From: Allorhizobium pseudoryzae
GTDB taxonomy: Bacteria > Pseudomonadota > Alphaproteobacteria > Rhizobiales > Rhizobiaceae
Length of the DNA stretch: 64,000 nucleotides
NCBI RefSeq assembly: GCF_011046245.1
Contig: NZ_CP049241.1
Span: 2,496,001 to 2,560,000, forward strand
Reading direction: 5' to 3'
Positions 31,813 through 40,640 of this stretch are shown here, piece by piece. A model generated the notes under the pieces. That model worked only from the letters and a program-made list of their open reading frames with translations, made no database searches and was not told the DNA's origin. Made by a program: the position numbers and the translations under genes. Each line of letters starts with the position of its first letter. Positions within the stretch are counted from its first letter, which is position 1.

Positions 31813-32121
31813 GGCGTCTGTCCTTCGGGATGGCCGAGGCAGAGCGGATGAAACCGAAACCCTGCCAGGTCGGCAGGGCGTGCGGGGAATGATCAGATCA
31901 GGGTGTCAGAACCCGCATGCCGATCGTCCACGCGCCCTGCAGGGCGAATGGTCATCACGAGATGCATATGGGTTTCCGTTCTGATCATGGTGCGCAGAAG
32001 GCCGCAAAACCGGCATCCCGTCAAGGACTGTTTGTCCGCGGGATCTCCCATCTTGCCTCTCGCATACTGCCTCGATTGCCGCTAAGACACGCAAAACCGA
32101 ACCAGGTAAGGGAGACGACGC
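31813..32121. other. Structured intergenic region between the GNAT and DUF982 genes
   Basis: This 309-bp divergent region has no credible gene but clear symmetry: CCCTGCC (31860-31866) pairs with GGCAGGG (31872-31878); CGCCCTGCAGGGCG (31933-31946) is a perfect 14-bp palindrome; and ATGATCAGA (31889-31897) is the exact inverse of TCTGATCAT (31980-31988). It may be a folded leader RNA or operator DNA. I do not recognise a riboswitch class. Confidence 0.45.
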
Positions 32122-32367
32122 GTGAGCAAGGACTGGAACAAGGGCGTCACGCTGGCACTCGAAGGCCCCGGCCAGTTCCGGACGATCGAGACGGTGCAGG
32201 AGGCGTCCTGGGTGCTGATCGAGGACTGGCCGCTGGAGGACGGTCCGGAGCTCGACAAGGCGCTCGTGGTGTTCGAGGCGGTGCTGAAGGGCAAGAAGTC
32301 TCCGGAAGCGGCGCGGCTTGCCTTTATCGCCGCGGCGATGGAAGCCGGGATCGAGGTGAAGGCCTGA
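32122..32367 (+). CDS. DUF982 family protein
   Basis: An 81-residue protein matching the DUF982 pattern common in Rhizobiales: an ETVQEASWVLIEDWPLEDG core and a C-terminal SPEAARLAFIAAAMEAGIEV helix. No function is known for the family. The start is GTG at 32122 behind AAGGGAG with 8-base spacing. The DEDDh exonuclease gene follows 47 bp downstream. Confidence 0.8.
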   Translation: MSKDWNKGVTLALEGPGQFRTIETVQEASWVLIEDWPLEDGPELDKALVVFEAVLKGKKSPEAARLAFIAAAMEAGIEVKA

Positions 32368-32414
32368 CCCCTCCGCCGATCGCCAACCCCAGCCATTCTT
32401 GACGGACAAAAACC

Positions 32415-33005
32415 TTGAAGACCATCGCCATCGATTTCGAGACCGCCAACGAGCAACGCGGCAGCGCCTGTTCGGTCGGCCTTGCCTGGATCGAGGACGG
32501 GAAGGTGGTCCGGGTGGAGGAGCGGCTGATCCGGCCAAAGGACATGCGGTTCTCCTCTTTCAACATCGCCGTCCACGGCATTCGCCCCGAACAGGTGGAG
32601 GATGCGGGCGAGTTTCCCGAGGTGATGGACGAGTTCATTGACGATTTCGCGGATGCGACGATGATTGCCCACAATGCCGCCTTCGATTTCAGCGTCTGGC
32701 GGGCCTCGCTCGATCTTTACCGCCAGTCCTATCCGGCGCTCTCTTACCTCTGCAGCGTCAAGATGGCCAAATCCGTCTGGCCGCAGCTCTCTTCGCACCG
32801 GCTGAACGTGCTGGCGGCGCATCTGGGGCTGACCTTTGCCCATCACCGGGCGGGAGAGGATGCGCTGATCTGCGCGGAGGCGACACTGGCGATCGCAAGG
32901 GCTGTCGGCGCGATCCATCCCCGCGAGATTGCCGGCCGGATCGGCATGACGGAGGGGCGGCTGTTTGCCGGCGGTTATACCCCCTGCACGCTTCGCAAGC
33001 GCTGA
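32415..33005 (+). CDS. DEDDh 3'-5' exonuclease (DnaQ-like)
   Basis: A 196-residue nuclease of the DNA polymerase III epsilon superfamily. Exo I is AIDFETAN (D7, E9), Exo II is MIAHNAAFDFSVW, and Exo III is AHHRAGEDALICAEA, with the DEDDh histidine four residues before the final Asp. It lacks the C-terminal polymerase-binding region of full DnaQ, so it is probably a free-standing repair or RNA-processing exonuclease rather than the replicative proofreader. The likely start is TTG at 32415, giving MKTIAIDFET; the ribosome-binding site is weak. Confidence 0.85.
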   Translation: MKTIAIDFETANEQRGSACSVGLAWIEDGKVVRVEERLIRPKDMRFSSFNIAVHGIRPEQVEDAGEFPEVMDEFIDDFADATMIAHNAAFDFSVWRASLDLYRQSYPALSYLCSVKMAKSVWPQLSSHRLNVLAAHLGLTFAHHRAGEDALICAEATLAIARAVGAIHPREIAGRIGMTEGRLFAGGYTPCTLRKR

Positions 33006-33088
33006 CGCCGGAAGTTCCGGATGCGTGCGTATTGTAAACGCGTCCGCCGATCTTATCTCCGGATCACGATCTGTTGATGGAGTATCCC

Positions 33089-33583
33089 ATGCGTGCCTTT
33101 GCCTGCCTTGCCCTTGCCGCCTCGCTTGTCGGTGCAAGCCTTCCCGTCTCCGCCCGGGCCGAAGTGGTCGGCAAGGTCGGCGTCGACTGGATGGGCAACG
33201 ACATCATCGTGGATGCGCTGACCGATCCCAAGGTCAAGGGCGTCACCTGCCACGTGACCTATTTCGATCGCGGCATGCTGGATCGCCTCAAGAACGGCAA
33301 CTGGTTCGAGGACCCCTCGAACAACTCGATCGCCTGCCGTCAGACCGGCCCGATCGAGATCGGCGACATCGATCTCTCCAAGGAAGGCGAAGAGGTCTTC
33401 AAGCAGGGCATGTCGCTGATCTGGAAGAAGCTCGTCGTCAACCGGATCTATGACAAGGCCAACAACACGCTGATCTATCTGGTCCATTCGCGCCAGATCG
33501 CCGATGGATCGGCGAAGATGGCGATTTCCACGGTGCCGCTCTTCAACCAGGCCGTGACCTGGAAGAACGGCCAGCCGAACTAG
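33089..33583 (+). CDS. creA: CreA family periplasmic protein
   Basis: A 164-residue secreted protein. Residues 1-24 form a Sec signal peptide with cleavage after ARA. The mature part begins EVVGKVGVDWMGNDI and contains the CreA-typical VKGVTCHVTYFDRGM and the paired cysteines in VTCHV and SIACRQTG. The family is widespread in proteobacteria; its biochemical role is unknown. ATG 33089 follows GGAG at 33079-33082. It ends convergent with cheW. Confidence 0.88.
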   Translation: MRAFACLALAASLVGASLPVSARAEVVGKVGVDWMGNDIIVDALTDPKVKGVTCHVTYFDRGMLDRLKNGNWFEDPSNNSIACRQTGPIEIGDIDLSKEGEEVFKQGMSLIWKKLVVNRIYDKANNTLIYLVHSRQIADGSAKMAISTVPLFNQAVTWKNGQPN

Positions 33584-33597
33584 GCCGACAAACGCCC

Positions 33598-33622
33598 AAA
33601 ACCCCGGTCGCAATGACCGGGG
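33598..33622 (-). terminator. Terminator of the mcp-cheW transcript
   Basis: CCCCGGTC (33602-33609) pairs perfectly with GACCGGGG (33615-33622) around GCAAT. On the minus strand the stem is followed by TTTT. It could also act on creA from the other side, but the T-run favours the minus strand. Confidence 0.6.
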
Positions 33623-33653
33623 CCGGAGCATCCAGCAGCAATGTTTCGGCCGA

Positions 33654-34118
33654 TCAGGCGGCCTGGGCGAGCTCGTCGGCGATGACCGTGTCGAGGTTCA
33701 GGAAGCAGACCATCGTCTTTTCCAGCGCCACGATGCCACGGCAGAAGGCGCGCTGGGCTTCCGGAATGATTTCCGGTGCCGGCTGCAGGTCTTCCGACTT
33801 GATCGTCATCATGTCCGACACCTGCTCGACGAGCAGGCCGACCAGCTTGCCGGCGATGTCGGTGACGATGATCGCCGCGCGTTCGGACGGTTCGGTCATC
33901 TTCATTCCGAGGCGGCAGGCCATGTCGATGACCGGGATCACCGCGCCGCGCAGGTTGATGAGACCCAGCACGTAAGGCGGTGTGTGCGGCATCGGGGTCA
34001 CCGGGGCCCAGCCGCGGATTTCGCGGATGGCCATGATGTCGATGCAGAATTCCTGATCACCGAGATGGAAGGAGACGATTTCGAGATAGGCGCCGGACTG
34101 CTTGATTGCATTGCTCAT
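33654..34118 (-). CDS. cheW: Chemotaxis coupling protein CheW
   Basis: A 154-residue CheW that couples receptors to the kinase CheA. The family core is seen in FHLGDQEFCIDIMAIREIRG, the YVLGLINLRGAVIPVIDM block and VGLLVEQVSDM. ATG 34118 lies 2 bp after the mcp stop, and its Shine-Dalgarno (GGAAGAG) is inside the last mcp codons, so it is translationally coupled to that receptor. No CheA, CheY or CheR gene is nearby, so this is an orphan receptor-adaptor pair. Confidence 0.93.
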   Translation of the reverse strand: MSNAIKQSGAYLEIVSFHLGDQEFCIDIMAIREIRGWAPVTPMPHTPPYVLGLINLRGAVIPVIDMACRLGMKMTEPSERAAIIVTDIAGKLVGLLVEQVSDMMTIKSEDLQPAPEIIPEAQRAFCRGIVALEKTMVCFLNLDTVIADELAQAA

Positions 34119-34120
34119 GG

Positions 34121-36082
34121 TTAGAACTCTTCCCATTTCTCATTGGTTGCCGTCGCAAGTGCCCTTGCGGCGGGGGTGCTGCTGGTGATGGCGCTCGCAA
34201 CCCTGTTCATCAGGTTGCGGGCGGGAGAGGGGCGGGACGGGGCGGCAGGCGCCGCCGCTTCTACGGCGCGAGGCCTCGCGGCCTCGACCCGGAACTGACT
34301 CATCAGACGGCTCAGATTATCCGCATCGCCCGCCAGTGCGTGGCTTGCGGCATTGGTTTCTTCCACCATGGCCGCATTCTGTTGCGTCGTCTGATCCATC
34401 TGGCCGATGGCGGTGTTGATTTCCGAGAGGCCGGTCGACTGCTCTCGGGCGGAGGTTGCGATCATGCTGACGTCGTCATTGATCTTCAGCACGTCATCGC
34501 CGATGCGGTGGAGTGCCTCACCGGTCGCCTTGACGAGATCGACGCCGGTCTGAACCTCGGCGCTGGAGCGGGTGACGAGCGCCTTGATGTCCTTTGCGGC
34601 ACCGGCCGCGCGGCCGGCAAGCTCGCGCACTTCCTGCGCCACGACGGCAAAGCCCTTGCCAGCCTCGCCGGCACGGGCGGCCTCGACACCGGCGTTCAGT
34701 GCCAGAAGATTGGTCTGGAAGGCGATCTCGTCGATGACGTTGATGATCTTGCCGATCTCACCCGTCGCATCCTCGATCCGCTGCATCGCCGACATGGCGT
34801 CGCCGACAACGGCGGAGGAGGATTCGGCGAAATCCTTGGCATTGCTCACGCGGTGACGTGCCGCTTCCGCCCGTTCGGTCGCAGTGCGCACGGTCCGCGT
34901 GATCTGTTCGAGCGCCGCGGAGGTTTCCTCCAGCGAGGCGGCCTGCTGTTCGGTCCGCTTGGCGAGATCGTCGGCGGCGGAGCGCATCTGCTGCGCGTTG
35001 GCATGAATGGAGCCGGCGCTGCCGTTGATTTCGCGGATGGTCAGCTGGAGCTTGGAGGTCAGGCGGTTGAAATCGATGCGAACCGGCTCGAGTTCGGTAG
35101 GGAAGGGGGTGTCCAGCACCACGTTGAGGTCGCCATCGGAAAGACGTGTCAGCGCCTGGGCCAGTTCCTCGGTCGCCTTGCGGATTTTCTCGGAGGCGGT
35201 GCGCTCCACGTCGAGGCGCCGCCGCTCCTCGTCATCGTAACGCCGGCGCTCGCTCGCCGATTGCTGCTCCAGGCGGATCTTGTCCAGGCTTGAGACACGC
35301 AGAGATTCGGTTGCACGCGCCATATCGGCAATTTCATCGCTGCCTTCGGTGCCTGGCACGGCCGCGTCACAGTCACCATCGGCAATGCGTCTGAGGCTGT
35401 GCTTGATACCGCTGATGCTGTGGCGGATGGCTGATCCCTGCACATATTGCAGAAGGCCGACCAGGAGCAGGGCCGCAGCGCCGGCAATCAGCTGCATCGA
35501 CAGGGACTGGTCCAACTTGTCTTTCGTCGCCTGGATCGTCGCCTCGTTGCGGGCCGTTGCCAGTTCGGCCAGCTGAGCCAGCCGATCACTGATCTTCTCG
35601 CTGTTGCTGTCGATTGCGTCGTCGATCGCGTCGAACTTGTCGTCGGATGCGCCGGCTTCGACAAGGCCCTTGAGGTCGGTCAGCATCAGTTTGTTGGCAG
35701 TCTCGATAGCCTGTGGCAGACCTTCGGCCAAATCCGGCCGTCCGACGATGGTGGCAAGCGTGGTGGCCGAGGCCAGCTCCTTCTTTATGTAAGAGCTGCC
35801 CTCCTGAAAGGACTTCAGCCGCTCGGGTTGAACTGCGCGTTCGTCCTTGTCGACGAGCGTGTCCATGGCCGTCAGCGTCAATTCGAGGTTGGCTGCTTTC
35901 AAGGCGTTGATGGTTTCCACCAAGCTTGAGATGTCACTCACCTGCTGCAGCGCCGCATTGATCTTTGTCTGCTGATACCAGCCGAGCCCGACGATCACGC
36001 CAACGCCTGCAAAGGCTGTGACCCCGAGGGTCATCAGCCGCTGGCCGATCGACATCGATTTTCTGCCGTTGTTGCTCGCCAT
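34121..36082 (-). CDS. Methyl-accepting chemotaxis protein with C-terminal CheR/CheB tether
   Basis: A 653-residue receptor. It has a transmembrane helix near residues 14-34, a periplasmic four-helix-bundle sensor (about 35-205), a second helix (about 206-226), a HAMP domain, a second HAMP-like turn (LTRLSDGDLNVVLDTPFP), and the cytoplasmic signalling bundle. The highly conserved hairpin tip reads DEIAFQTNLLALNAGVEAAR. The protein ends KWEEF, matching the xWxxF pentapeptide that tethers CheR and CheB. The ligand is unknown. It forms an operon with cheW. ATG 36082 was taken; an internal ATG nine codons in is the alternative. Confidence 0.93.
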   Translation of the reverse strand: MASNNGRKSMSIGQRLMTLGVTAFAGVGVIVGLGWYQQTKINAALQQVSDISSLVETINALKAANLELTLTAMDTLVDKDERAVQPERLKSFQEGSSYIKKELASATTLATIVGRPDLAEGLPQAIETANKLMLTDLKGLVEAGASDDKFDAIDDAIDSNSEKISDRLAQLAELATARNEATIQATKDKLDQSLSMQLIAGAAALLLVGLLQYVQGSAIRHSISGIKHSLRRIADGDCDAAVPGTEGSDEIADMARATESLRVSSLDKIRLEQQSASERRRYDDEERRRLDVERTASEKIRKATEELAQALTRLSDGDLNVVLDTPFPTELEPVRIDFNRLTSKLQLTIREINGSAGSIHANAQQMRSAADDLAKRTEQQAASLEETSAALEQITRTVRTATERAEAARHRVSNAKDFAESSSAVVGDAMSAMQRIEDATGEIGKIINVIDEIAFQTNLLALNAGVEAARAGEAGKGFAVVAQEVRELAGRAAGAAKDIKALVTRSSAEVQTGVDLVKATGEALHRIGDDVLKINDDVSMIATSAREQSTGLSEINTAIGQMDQTTQQNAAMVEETNAASHALAGDADNLSRLMSQFRVEAARPRAVEAAAPAAPSRPSPARNLMNRVASAITSSTPAARALATATNEKWEEF

Positions 36083-36303
36083 TGTCTTCGTCGGTTCCGT
36101 TGAAGTGCTGCAAATGGTGACATGTCATGGGCCGATGGGATCGACCTTCAAAGCCGCGGCATCATGCCAGCGGCGCATTGCATCACGTCAGCGAAATGTC
36201 TCAGACAGGTGTTAAACATTCGCTAATCCTGTAATACATTGTATCCCATGTATTTAACGGGGAAACGCTAGAATTTTCCCCATTCTCGCAGTAGACTGTT
36301 GCT

Positions 36304-36459
36304 ATGCGGTTACCTGTTGAACCTCGAATGTTGCCTGTCTGGTGCGCCGCCGTCGTTTTGATGGCGGGGTTGTTCGGCGTGGCAACCTATGGCTGGATGC
36401 TGCATGGAGCCGATATTTTCCTGGCGATGTCCGACAGTCTCGCCGCCTGGTGCATGTAG
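36304..36459 (+). CDS. Small membrane protein, 51 residues
   Basis: This short gene encodes MRLPVEPRMLPVWCAAVV and onward: one transmembrane helix (about residues 11-30), then an amphipathic part with GADIFLAMSDSLAAWCM at the end. The WC pair near the C terminus resembles small conserved Rhizobiales proteins of unknown function that I cannot name. The ribosome-binding site is weak. It lies between the mcp promoter region and the SCO1 gene, 135 bp before it. The reading frame and hydrophobic pattern support it being real. Confidence 0.5.
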   Translation: MRLPVEPRMLPVWCAAVVLMAGLFGVATYGWMLHGADIFLAMSDSLAAWCM

Positions 36460-36594
36460 GCCTTAATCGTTGAAACGGGCAGGGTGGGGCAAAACCGCAC
36501 GTCTGCGTGACAATCTGGGATCTGCGATTGCAGCCGGAGACGGGGCGGCGTATCCATGGGCGCGAATTGAAGCGCAGTGGGAGCCGTCGTTTTC

Positions 36595-37194
36595 ATGAAG
36601 ACCGTCCGGATCATTCTGTGGGCAGCCGTCGTCGTCATGGCGGGCGTTCTCGGCTGGCTGACGCTGGAGGTGACCCGCAGCAAGGACCAGATCGCCGAAG
36701 GGCCATTCGGGGTGCCGTTCCAGCTCGTGGCGCAGGATGGCAAGCCGATCACCGAGGCCGCTTTCCAGCAGAAGCCGACGGCGGTCTTTTTCGGTTTCAC
36801 CCATTGCCCGGAAGTCTGCCCGACAACGCTCTTCGAAATGAACGGCTGGCTGCACAAGGTCGATCCCGACGGCACCAAGCTGAACGCCTATTTCGTCACG
36901 GTCGATCCGGAGCGGGATTCACCGGAGATCCTGGGGCGGTACGTCTCCAACGTCACCGATCGCGTCATCGGCATTTCGGGGCCTGCCGACAAGGTGGCCG
37001 AGATGGTCAAGGGCTTCCGTGTCTATGCCCGCAAGGTGCCGGTGGACGACAAGAACCCCAACGGCGATTACACGATGGATCACACGGCCTCGGTTTTCCT
37101 GCTCGACAAGAGTGGGCGGTTTGTCGGCACGATTGCCTATGGCGAGGCGACGGAAACGGCCGAAAAGAAACTTCAGAACCTGATCAAGGGTTGA
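36595..37194 (+). CDS. SCO1/SenC family copper chaperone
   Basis: A 199-residue membrane-anchored thioredoxin-fold protein that helps build the CuA centre of cytochrome c oxidase or handles periplasmic redox. The N-terminal helix (about 5-25) is a membrane anchor. Copper ligands are C71 and C75 in CPEVCP and H163 in MDHTASVF, all intact, and VDPERDSPEIL is typical. ATG 36595 was chosen over 36577 because GGGAG lies at suitable distance and MKTVRIILW fits a signal anchor. No oxidase genes are adjacent. Confidence 0.93.
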   Translation: MKTVRIILWAAVVVMAGVLGWLTLEVTRSKDQIAEGPFGVPFQLVAQDGKPITEAAFQQKPTAVFFGFTHCPEVCPTTLFEMNGWLHKVDPDGTKLNAYFVTVDPERDSPEILGRYVSNVTDRVIGISGPADKVAEMVKGFRVYARKVPVDDKNPNGDYTMDHTASVFLLDKSGRFVGTIAYGEATETAEKKLQNLIKG

Positions 37195-37283
37195 GCGCCG
37201 CGCTTCACCATCAAGCCGGTTGAAGGCGGGGCCTCTTCTGTGGCATTGCAGCGGCACAGTCATCAGCCGGAAAGAACAGAACC

Positions 37284-38165
37284 TTGAGCGAACTGCGCCT
37301 CTACGTCACCGTGACCGAACGGCAGGCCGAAGATATCCTGGACAGGTTGTCCTTCACCTTTGGCGAGGAGGACTATGCGATCGGCACCACCGAGGTGGAC
37401 GAAAAGGCCGATCGCTGGGAAGCCTCCGTCTACATGCTGTTCGACGATGAGGACGAGGTTCGTCCGCGTTTCGAAGAGACGATCGCCGAGGCCTATCCGG
37501 ATCTTCCGATCGAGCGCGAGGTTCTGCCGGAGATCGACTGGATCGCCAAGTCGCTGGAAGGCTTGAAGCCGGTCCGGGCGGGGCGCTTCCTGGTCCACGG
37601 GTCCCACGATCGCGACAAGGTGCGCATGGGGGATCTCGCCATCGAGATCGATGCAGGCCAGGCATTCGGCACTGGACATCATGGAACCACCGCGGGCTGC
37701 CTCGAGATGATCGAAAGCGTCGTGCGCGCGCATCCGCCGCGCAACGCGCTCGATCTTGGCACCGGCAGCGGTGTCCTGGCGATTGCCGTTGCGAAACTGA
37801 AGAAGATCCCGGTGCTGGCAACCGATATCGATCCGGTGGCGGTTCGTGTGGCTGCGGACAATGCGAAGCTGAACGGGATCGTCGGCGGCATGGCGCTGGA
37901 GACTGCGCCGGGGTTCCATTCGTCCGCCTTCCGCAAGCATGGCCCTTTCGATCTCATCATCGCCAATATCCTGGCGCGGCCGCTGATCAAGATGGCGCCG
38001 CAGCTTGCCACGCATCTGTCACCCGGCGGCGATGTGATCCTGTCCGGCATTCTGGCCGCGCAGCGCTGGAAGGTGATCGCCGCCTATAATGGCGCCGGGC
38101 TTGCGCATGTGCGCACCATCTGGCGCAATGGCTGGGTGACCATCCATCTGCGGCACGGCGGCTGA
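37284..38165 (+). CDS. prmA: Ribosomal protein L11 methyltransferase PrmA
   Basis: A 293-residue SAM-dependent methyltransferase that methylates amino groups of ribosomal protein L11. SAM-binding motif I is LDLGTGSGVLAIA; the preceding AFGTGHHGTTAGCL and the later IIANILARPLIKMAP are PrmA signatures, the latter carrying the N-x-x-A catalytic loop. The start is TTG at 37284 (giving MSELRLYVTV) after GGAAAGA. The region after the stop carries a terminator that belongs to the opposite strand. Confidence 0.93.
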   Translation: MSELRLYVTVTERQAEDILDRLSFTFGEEDYAIGTTEVDEKADRWEASVYMLFDDEDEVRPRFEETIAEAYPDLPIEREVLPEIDWIAKSLEGLKPVRAGRFLVHGSHDRDKVRMGDLAIEIDAGQAFGTGHHGTTAGCLEMIESVVRAHPPRNALDLGTGSGVLAIAVAKLKKIPVLATDIDPVAVRVAADNAKLNGIVGGMALETAPGFHSSAFRKHGPFDLIIANILARPLIKMAPQLATHLSPGGDVILSGILAAQRWKVIAAYNGAGLAHVRTIWRNGWVTIHLRHGG

Positions 38166-38223
38166 TTGATGCATTGCAGCATTGCGCTTTCTGCATACCC
38201 TTGTTCTGCAGGCCGATAAGAAA

Positions 38224-38254
38224 CAAAAAAGGGCGACACCCGAAGATGTCGCCC
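38224..38254 (-). terminator. Terminator after the DUF1127 gene
   Basis: GGGCGACA (38231-38238) pairs with TGTCGCCC (38247-38254). On the minus strand the stem is followed by six T residues, so it ends the leftward transcript. Confidence 0.85.
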
Positions 38255-38380
38255 CTGGATCGTGCCGGGAGAGGGCAGATCCGATCCCGCGAGCTTTGGA
38301 GGAGGAGACGCTCGAGCGGGTTATGCCGTGTTCTATCGGGGTCGTCGGCTTGGGAGGAGGAGAGCCTTCGACCCGTCCAA

Positions 38381-38554
38381 TCAGAACACGTAGCGGGTTG
38401 CACCCTTGCGATTCAGTTCTTCGCGGGAGGTGCCGAGAGCCTTGAGGCTGTCGTCGTCGAGATACATCAGCGCGCCGTTGACGTAACGGTTTGCCTGGCG
38501 CTCGCGTGCGGCGACAACGCGATCGAATGCATTGCGGAAGAACGAGTTTGCCAT
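38381..38554 (-). CDS. DUF1127 family small basic protein
   Basis: A 57-residue protein, MANSFFRNAFDRVVAARERQ followed by ANRYVNGALMYLDDDSLKALG and an Arg-rich-group-like end. This is the DUF1127 (YjiS-like) pattern; longer rhizobial relatives are linked to phosphate and carbon regulation and RNA binding, but this short form is uncharacterised. AAGGA precedes ATG 38554 with 8-base spacing. It is a single-gene unit with its own terminator, as often seen for highly expressed DUF1127 genes. Confidence 0.85.
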   Translation of the reverse strand: MANSFFRNAFDRVVAARERQANRYVNGALMYLDDDSLKALGTSREELNRKGATRYVF

Positions 38555-38803
38555 GTCCGTGGTCCTTGATCGTGGGGCGAAGCGTGCTTGCTTGCCGATG
38601 CTTGGAATATAACCCTCGCTTCTCTGCTTAGTCAGTGGGCTCGCTTCAATGGTGTTATGCGCTGATTGCATGGGTTGGCGCGTTTTATCCCGCCGTGCCT
38701 GTGCAGTTGCACAAAACGCGGGCTTCGCCGCAAGGTGCTGGCCTCGGCGCGGATTTTCGCTAACATCCGCGCGCTTCCCGGAATCGCGTTTGAAAGCAGA
38801 TCC

Positions 38804-40633
38804 ATGTTCCAGTCCTTTGATACCACCTCGTCTCCCGCCTTCGGCCCTGCCCGCGTGGAGGGGCTTCGCTCCCGCTTCGATGATCTTGGCATTGACGGTT
38901 TCCTCGTGCCGCGGGCGGATGAATTCCAGGGCGAATACGTGCCGGCCTCAGCCGAGCGGCTATCCTGGCTGACGGGCTTTACCGGTTCGGCCGGCGTGGC
39001 GCTGATCACACGCGGGCAGGCGATCGTGTTTGTCGATGGTCGTTATACGACGCAGGTTGCGCAGCAGGTGGATGCGGCGACCTTCACGCCCGGGGATCTC
39101 GTGGGCGAGCCGCCGCACAAATGGCTGGCCGCCCATGCGCCGACCGGCTTCCGTCTCGGCATCGATCCGTGGCTTCACAGCGGCGCCGAGGTGGCACGTC
39201 TTGCGGCGGCGCTGACCGCAAAGGGCGGTTCGCTGGTCTTCATCGATGCCAATCCGGTGGATCTCCTGTGGAGCGACCGTCCGGCACCGCCGATGGGCGC
39301 CGTCGTCGTGCAGCAGGAGAGCCATGCGGGCAAGCCAGCTGCGGAGAAGATCAGGGAGATCGCCGAAGGCGTTGCGACCAAAGGGGCCGCCGGCGTGCTG
39401 ATCTCCGATCCGTCCTCGGTTGCCTGGATCTTCAACATCCGCGGTTCCGACGTGCCGCACACGCCGCATCCCTTGGCGCGCGCCATCATCACCGCCGCCG
39501 GCAGGGCGGAACTCTTCATCGAGGCGGGCAAGGTCACCGGCGAGGCGCAGCATCACCTCGATGCGCTCTGCACACGCTTTGCGCCCGCCGAGCTGACGAC
39601 GCGGCTTGCAACACTCGCGGAGGGCGGGGCCAAGGTTCTTGTGGATGCCGACACCACCTCGATTGCGCTGTCGAAGGCGATCGAATCGGTCGGCGGCGTG
39701 GTCGTCGAGGCGATGGACCCGGCGCGTCTGCCGCGGGCGGTGAAGAACGCCGTCGAGCTTCGTGGTTCGGCGGACGCGCATGTGCAGGATGGCGTGGCCA
39801 TGGTGCGCTTCCTCTCCTGGCTGGATGGCCAGCAGCCCGGGACTGTCAGCGAGATTTCCGCCGTCAAGGCCCTGGAGGCCTGCCGCGCGCGGGTTGGCGA
39901 GAGCCTGCAGAACCCGCTGAAGGACATTTCCTTCGACACGATTTCCGGTGCCGGAGAGCATGGCGCCATCATGCATTACCGGGTGACGACCGAGACCGAT
40001 CGCATGCTGTTGCCGGGCGAACTGTTCCTGATCGATTCCGGCGCGCAATACGTCAACGGAACGACGGACATCACCCGCACGGTTGCCATCGGCAGCGTCC
40101 CGGAGGAGCAGAAGCGTTTCTTCACGCTGGTGCTGAAGGGCATGATCGCGATCTCCGTCGCCCGCTTCCCGAAGGGCACGCGCGGCTGCGACCTCGATCC
40201 GCTGGCGCGCATTGCGCTCTGGAAGGCGGGCGCGGATTTCGCCCATGGCACGGGCCACGGCGTCGGCTCCTACCTCTCGGTTCATGAGGGGCCGCAGCGG
40301 ATCGCGCGCCTATCGACGCAGGAATTCCTGCCCGGCATGATCCTCTCCAACGAACCCGGCTATTATCGCCCCGGCTCCTTCGGCATCCGCATCGAGAACC
40401 TCGTCTACGTGACCGAGCTTGCGATGATCGAGGGCGGTGACCTGCCGATGATGGGCTTCGAGACGCTGACCTGGTGCCCGCTCGACCGCCGGCTGATCGT
40501 GAAGGATCTTCTGACCGCCGAGGAACTGGCCTGGGTCGATGCCTATCATGCGACGGTCTTCAAGAAGCTCTCGCCGCTGATCTCCGAACCCGATGTACAA
40601 GGCTGGCTGGAGCGGGCGACGCAGCCGCTCTGA
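38804..40633 (+). CDS. pepP: Xaa-Pro aminopeptidase (M24B)
   Basis: A 609-residue creatinase-fold metallopeptidase that removes N-terminal residues preceding proline. Two N-terminal creatinase-like domains (about 1-300) are followed by the pita-bread catalytic domain. Metal ligands are recognisable: the two Asp in DSGAQYVNGTTDITRT, His in HGTGHGVGSYL, and Glu in NEPGYYRPGSFGIRIEN and later in the end region. Length fits eukaryote-like XPNPEP1 relatives more than the 440-residue E. coli PepP. ATG 38804 was chosen from the long open frame because it gives MFQSFDTTSSPAFG and residues before it lack family content. Its end is 7 bp from convergent azlD. Confidence 0.9.
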   Translation: MFQSFDTTSSPAFGPARVEGLRSRFDDLGIDGFLVPRADEFQGEYVPASAERLSWLTGFTGSAGVALITRGQAIVFVDGRYTTQVAQQVDAATFTPGDLVGEPPHKWLAAHAPTGFRLGIDPWLHSGAEVARLAAALTAKGGSLVFIDANPVDLLWSDRPAPPMGAVVVQQESHAGKPAAEKIREIAEGVATKGAAGVLISDPSSVAWIFNIRGSDVPHTPHPLARAIITAAGRAELFIEAGKVTGEAQHHLDALCTRFAPAELTTRLATLAEGGAKVLVDADTTSIALSKAIESVGGVVVEAMDPARLPRAVKNAVELRGSADAHVQDGVAMVRFLSWLDGQQPGTVSEISAVKALEACRARVGESLQNPLKDISFDTISGAGEHGAIMHYRVTTETDRMLLPGELFLIDSGAQYVNGTTDITRTVAIGSVPEEQKRFFTLVLKGMIAISVARFPKGTRGCDLDPLARIALWKAGADFAHGTGHGVGSYLSVHEGPQRIARLSTQEFLPGMILSNEPGYYRPGSFGIRIENLVYVTELAMIEGGDLPMMGFETLTWCPLDRRLIVKDLLTAEELAWVDAYHATVFKKLSPLISEPDVQGWLERATQPL

Positions 40634-40640
40634 GGCGGTT

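Noticed and set aside
31851..32121. Short frames between the GNAT and DUF982 genes
   Set aside because: No Shine-Dalgarno or family content; DNA symmetry is better explained as regulatory.
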